Below, piece by piece: positions 63,101-64,000 of a stretch of 64,000 nucleotides of DNA. The stretch is from Levilactobacillus huananensis (GTDB lineage: Bacteria; Bacillota; Bacilli; Lactobacillales; Lactobacillaceae). The DNA lies in contig NZ_RHOC01000001.1 of NCBI RefSeq assembly GCF_003946145.1, positions 1 through 64,000 on the forward strand. Reading direction: 5' to 3'. Under the pieces are notes generated by a model, which was not told the origin of the DNA, ran no database searches, and was given only the letters and a program-made list of their open reading frames with translations. A program made the translations under genes and the position numbers. The stretch's first letter is position 1; each line of letters starts with the position of its first letter.

Positions 63101-64000
63101 AAGGCTAACACGAGTTTAGGAGCCTCATATGTTTCTGACACCCAGGAATACGCACAGGCTGCAGAATTAGCCGCAGCTTCTGGGGATGCCGCAGCAATGA
63201 CTGCCAACAGTTACATGACGCAAGCGTCTTCAGCTGTTAGTGCCGGAAACTTTATCGCTGCCAGTTCCTTTGCCGCAGCTGCTAGTTCGGCCTTAGCTGA
63301 TGCTAACTCATATGCTGCTGCCGCGACGGTTTCAGCTTCATCTGGGACAGAAGCAGCCTCGTATGCAGTCAACTATTCTAACGATACAAGTTCTTACAAA
63401 AAGAAGCCTTCCGGTAATGCCACGATGATTTGGGGGATTCCAATCACCAACGGCTACACGCAACAACCGGCAACGATGACGTCAACGAAGCAAGGCCAAA
63501 CGTTTACTTTAACGGGGACTTCACGGCTGGGGATTATCAACCTGGCAGCGATTACGACCAGTGTGACCTGGTATGTTCAAGTTAACGGTAAGTGGATGAC
63601 GACTGACGATGCCGTTAAACAAGGTTATTTGGAAAGTGCCACCGCGGAAAACAACACTGGGTGGGGGATGAAGATGTCCACCGCTAGCACGTTGACCGTA
63701 AAGACTAATGATTCCTTTAAGGGAACGTTACTATTCCAGATGTACTCTGATTATGGAATTTTAATCGGGGCTCAGCTATACAGTGACCTAGCCGAAGTTG
63801 ATGTTTATGATAAAGAAATCCCAGCCACTGGGATCACGATCAGTGGGAACGATTATCTGTTGAATTCCGATCCAGGGACCTACGTCGCGACGACTAATCC
63901 AACGAACTCTACCAGTACCATTACTTGGAGTAGTAGTGATGAAAGCATTGCAACTGTTAATAATGCCGGGGTTGTTAGTGCAACTTCTGCAAATGCACGG
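60146..64000 (+). CDS. Giant Ala/Ser-rich surface protein with KxYKxGKxW signal (partial)
   Basis: The frame is open for 1285 codons and runs off the window. The start is GTG with AAGGAGGA 10 bases upstream. Residues 16-50 form a KxYKxGKxW-type signal (YKMFKAGKTW, then a hydrophobic stretch). A Ser/Thr-rich region follows. Two long Ala/Ser-rich helical blocks (about residues 212-565 and 692-1082) alternate with two beta-type domains (583-685 and 1091-1226), and a BIg2-like domain begins near 1227 (ITISGNDYLL, SSDESIATVNNAGVV). The Ala blocks show a recurring turn G-N/D-Y/F followed by AxS. Export by an accessory Sec system and wall anchoring are inferred; neither the Sec genes nor the C-terminus are in the window. 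Confidence 0.92.
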   Translation, partial: MKFMRKQAFRDDPKLRYKMFKAGKTWVFAAMASFSLLGAGQLTASADTTSAADKTQSAQVATTSSESSATSAAGTSAADATDDNSRVTDEQTSAAKKAVAEATSASDDLDTSDDSSSSTDTSSTASSSAQKSEKATSTSAVVTSSAEATSASTDISASQVNKLAETAGTDITLNVAVTSSVTKVATTKKANVSRMTFYTSSDEVSNSAGDSSAAAAAASAAAAAAKAASAASSYDKLVSTAATKAANNAAKSAYAETDQAYKFADYYNSLANMYLDALNSSIGGADAGIKYGEASSSANYFAQEAQSYAEITSSYASMGSSAAAIGIKDMVSSYASMVHSLASAASNAAAEASAAASEAYLATQYDKNNSAALSAASSANVAFENSKSAAATAVNLAKDADSYYATATSAAAAGNYEAASTALVASTTLAEDTATANNNAATAFRDSAKSYASAAVGISIGDAASDAATKASAAASSASVAASYAKAASGYHGDQSSSYAAAASSAAVTAANAASTADSAAQAAKTAATPKEANSLSVQASSAAVVAATAASSAAKAASLAVQFDTNVENNATDDTGDISTDFDVDKSAIDVGQSITLTATIGDFTLLYGNATYVWYVSTDGKTWTQATASTSVSDKKASVTLTPNAAGTYYYQYVASGKKGVLGAGGSFKKASNVLTVVVTDANGTYTDQAKKAASLAANYAKQAGSQATAVSEAVITMNSLADFEPDEMVSGKVYATAAAAASKSAASYAAAAATEAQSTAAAQSAAATLEAAGDYSGASSAALVAAASAEKVSSYSVLASSAAALARENVDNALSEAARITQDATIGSYLKDSYAATAASTASLAASLATEAATHAQDANNAYNNVPQFNSGATVANSMAASAAAKTASYAAKAQQYATSAANAKDYTAASGAAKDAASNLILAESESVEASSAASDATKIIVDAQSSYVSGVASAAHEANSLANQAAILAASVANSLSSSIKANTSLGASYVSDTQEYAQAAELAAASGDAAAMTANSYMTQASSAVSAGNFIAASSFAAAASSALADANSYAAAATVSASSGTEAASYAVNYSNDTSSYKKKPSGNATMIWGIPITNGYTQQPATMTSTKQGQTFTLTGTSRLGIINLAAITTSVTWYVQVNGKWMTTDDAVKQGYLESATAENNTGWGMKMSTASTLTVKTNDSFKGTLLFQMYSDYGILIGAQLYSDLAEVDVYDKEIPATGITISGNDYLLNSDPGTYVATTNPTNSTSTITWSSSDESIATVNNAGVVSATSANAR

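Noticed and set aside
60265-63207. Several minus- and plus-strand frames of 60-150 codons inside the giant gene, rich in Ala/Val/Leu or Arg/Gln/Pro.
   Set aside because: They are shadows of the Ala/Ser-rich repeat codons; the long open frame from 60146 explains the whole region and none has a ribosome binding site.

Overview
The window is low-to-mid GC Firmicute DNA and looks like the chromosome of a Lactobacillaceae species, probably close to Levilactobacillus/Lactiplantibacillus; the genus is an inference. The grounds are an SMK-box (SAM-III) leader on metK, strong AGGAGG ribosome binding sites, a GH65 phosphorylase with beta-phosphoglucomutase, a D-aspartate ligase/aspartate racemase pair, DUF5776 and MucBP-like surface domains, and a giant KxYKxGKxW-signal surface protein.

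Layout. 1-1205: the 3' end of a 5S rRNA gene and eleven tRNA genes closed by a terminator. 1206-6400: a gene-poor stretch with hypothetical proteins, a secreted metzincin protease, a YbjQ-family protein and a membrane protein. 6500-18320: metK under an SMK box, a DHA2 efflux pump, a DUF960 protein, a deoxynucleoside kinase, a HAD phosphatase, a pgmB/GH65 sugar phosphorolysis operon with a cre site, a CPBP protease, an OhrR-like regulator with its operator, VanZ and a second YbjQ protein. 18371-21180: tRNA-Leu(CAG), a probable integrase remnant and a MucBP/DUF5776 surface protein, which together look like a decayed integrated island. 21186-33420: a UvrA2-like ATPase, PepD, a Crp/Fnr regulator, the asnB - D-Asp ligase - racemase operon, a DUF1516 protein, a DHFR-like protein and a frameshifted amidase. 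33480-38470: tRNA-Gly(CCC), a T-box leader, argS, argR and PBP1A. 38556-52411: a block close to the Bacillus yheA/yhaO-yhaN-yhaM/prsA/yhaH/hit/ecsAB neighbourhood, followed by a ytmP-like kinase, trmB, coiA and pepF. 52580-55085: a three-gene flavin/heme electron-transfer module (FMN_bind, ApbE, ferric-reductase-like). 55145-59457: DegV, SpxH, RelQ, NAD kinase and an RluA-family synthase. 59510-64000: a long AT-rich leader and the first 1285 codons of a giant Ala/Ser-rich surface protein that runs off the end.

How genes work together. The asnB/ATP-grasp/racD operon can make D-Asp, attach it to the peptidoglycan stem and perhaps amidate it. GH65 and PgmB turn a disaccharide plus phosphate into glucose 6-phosphate without ATP. 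In the electron-transfer module ApbE would attach FMN to the anchored FMN_bind protein, and the heme membrane reductase would feed it electrons. RelQ, NAD kinase and the pseudouridine synthase are packed into one tight operon opposite SpxH. No CRISPR array, intact prophage or insertion sequence was recognised.
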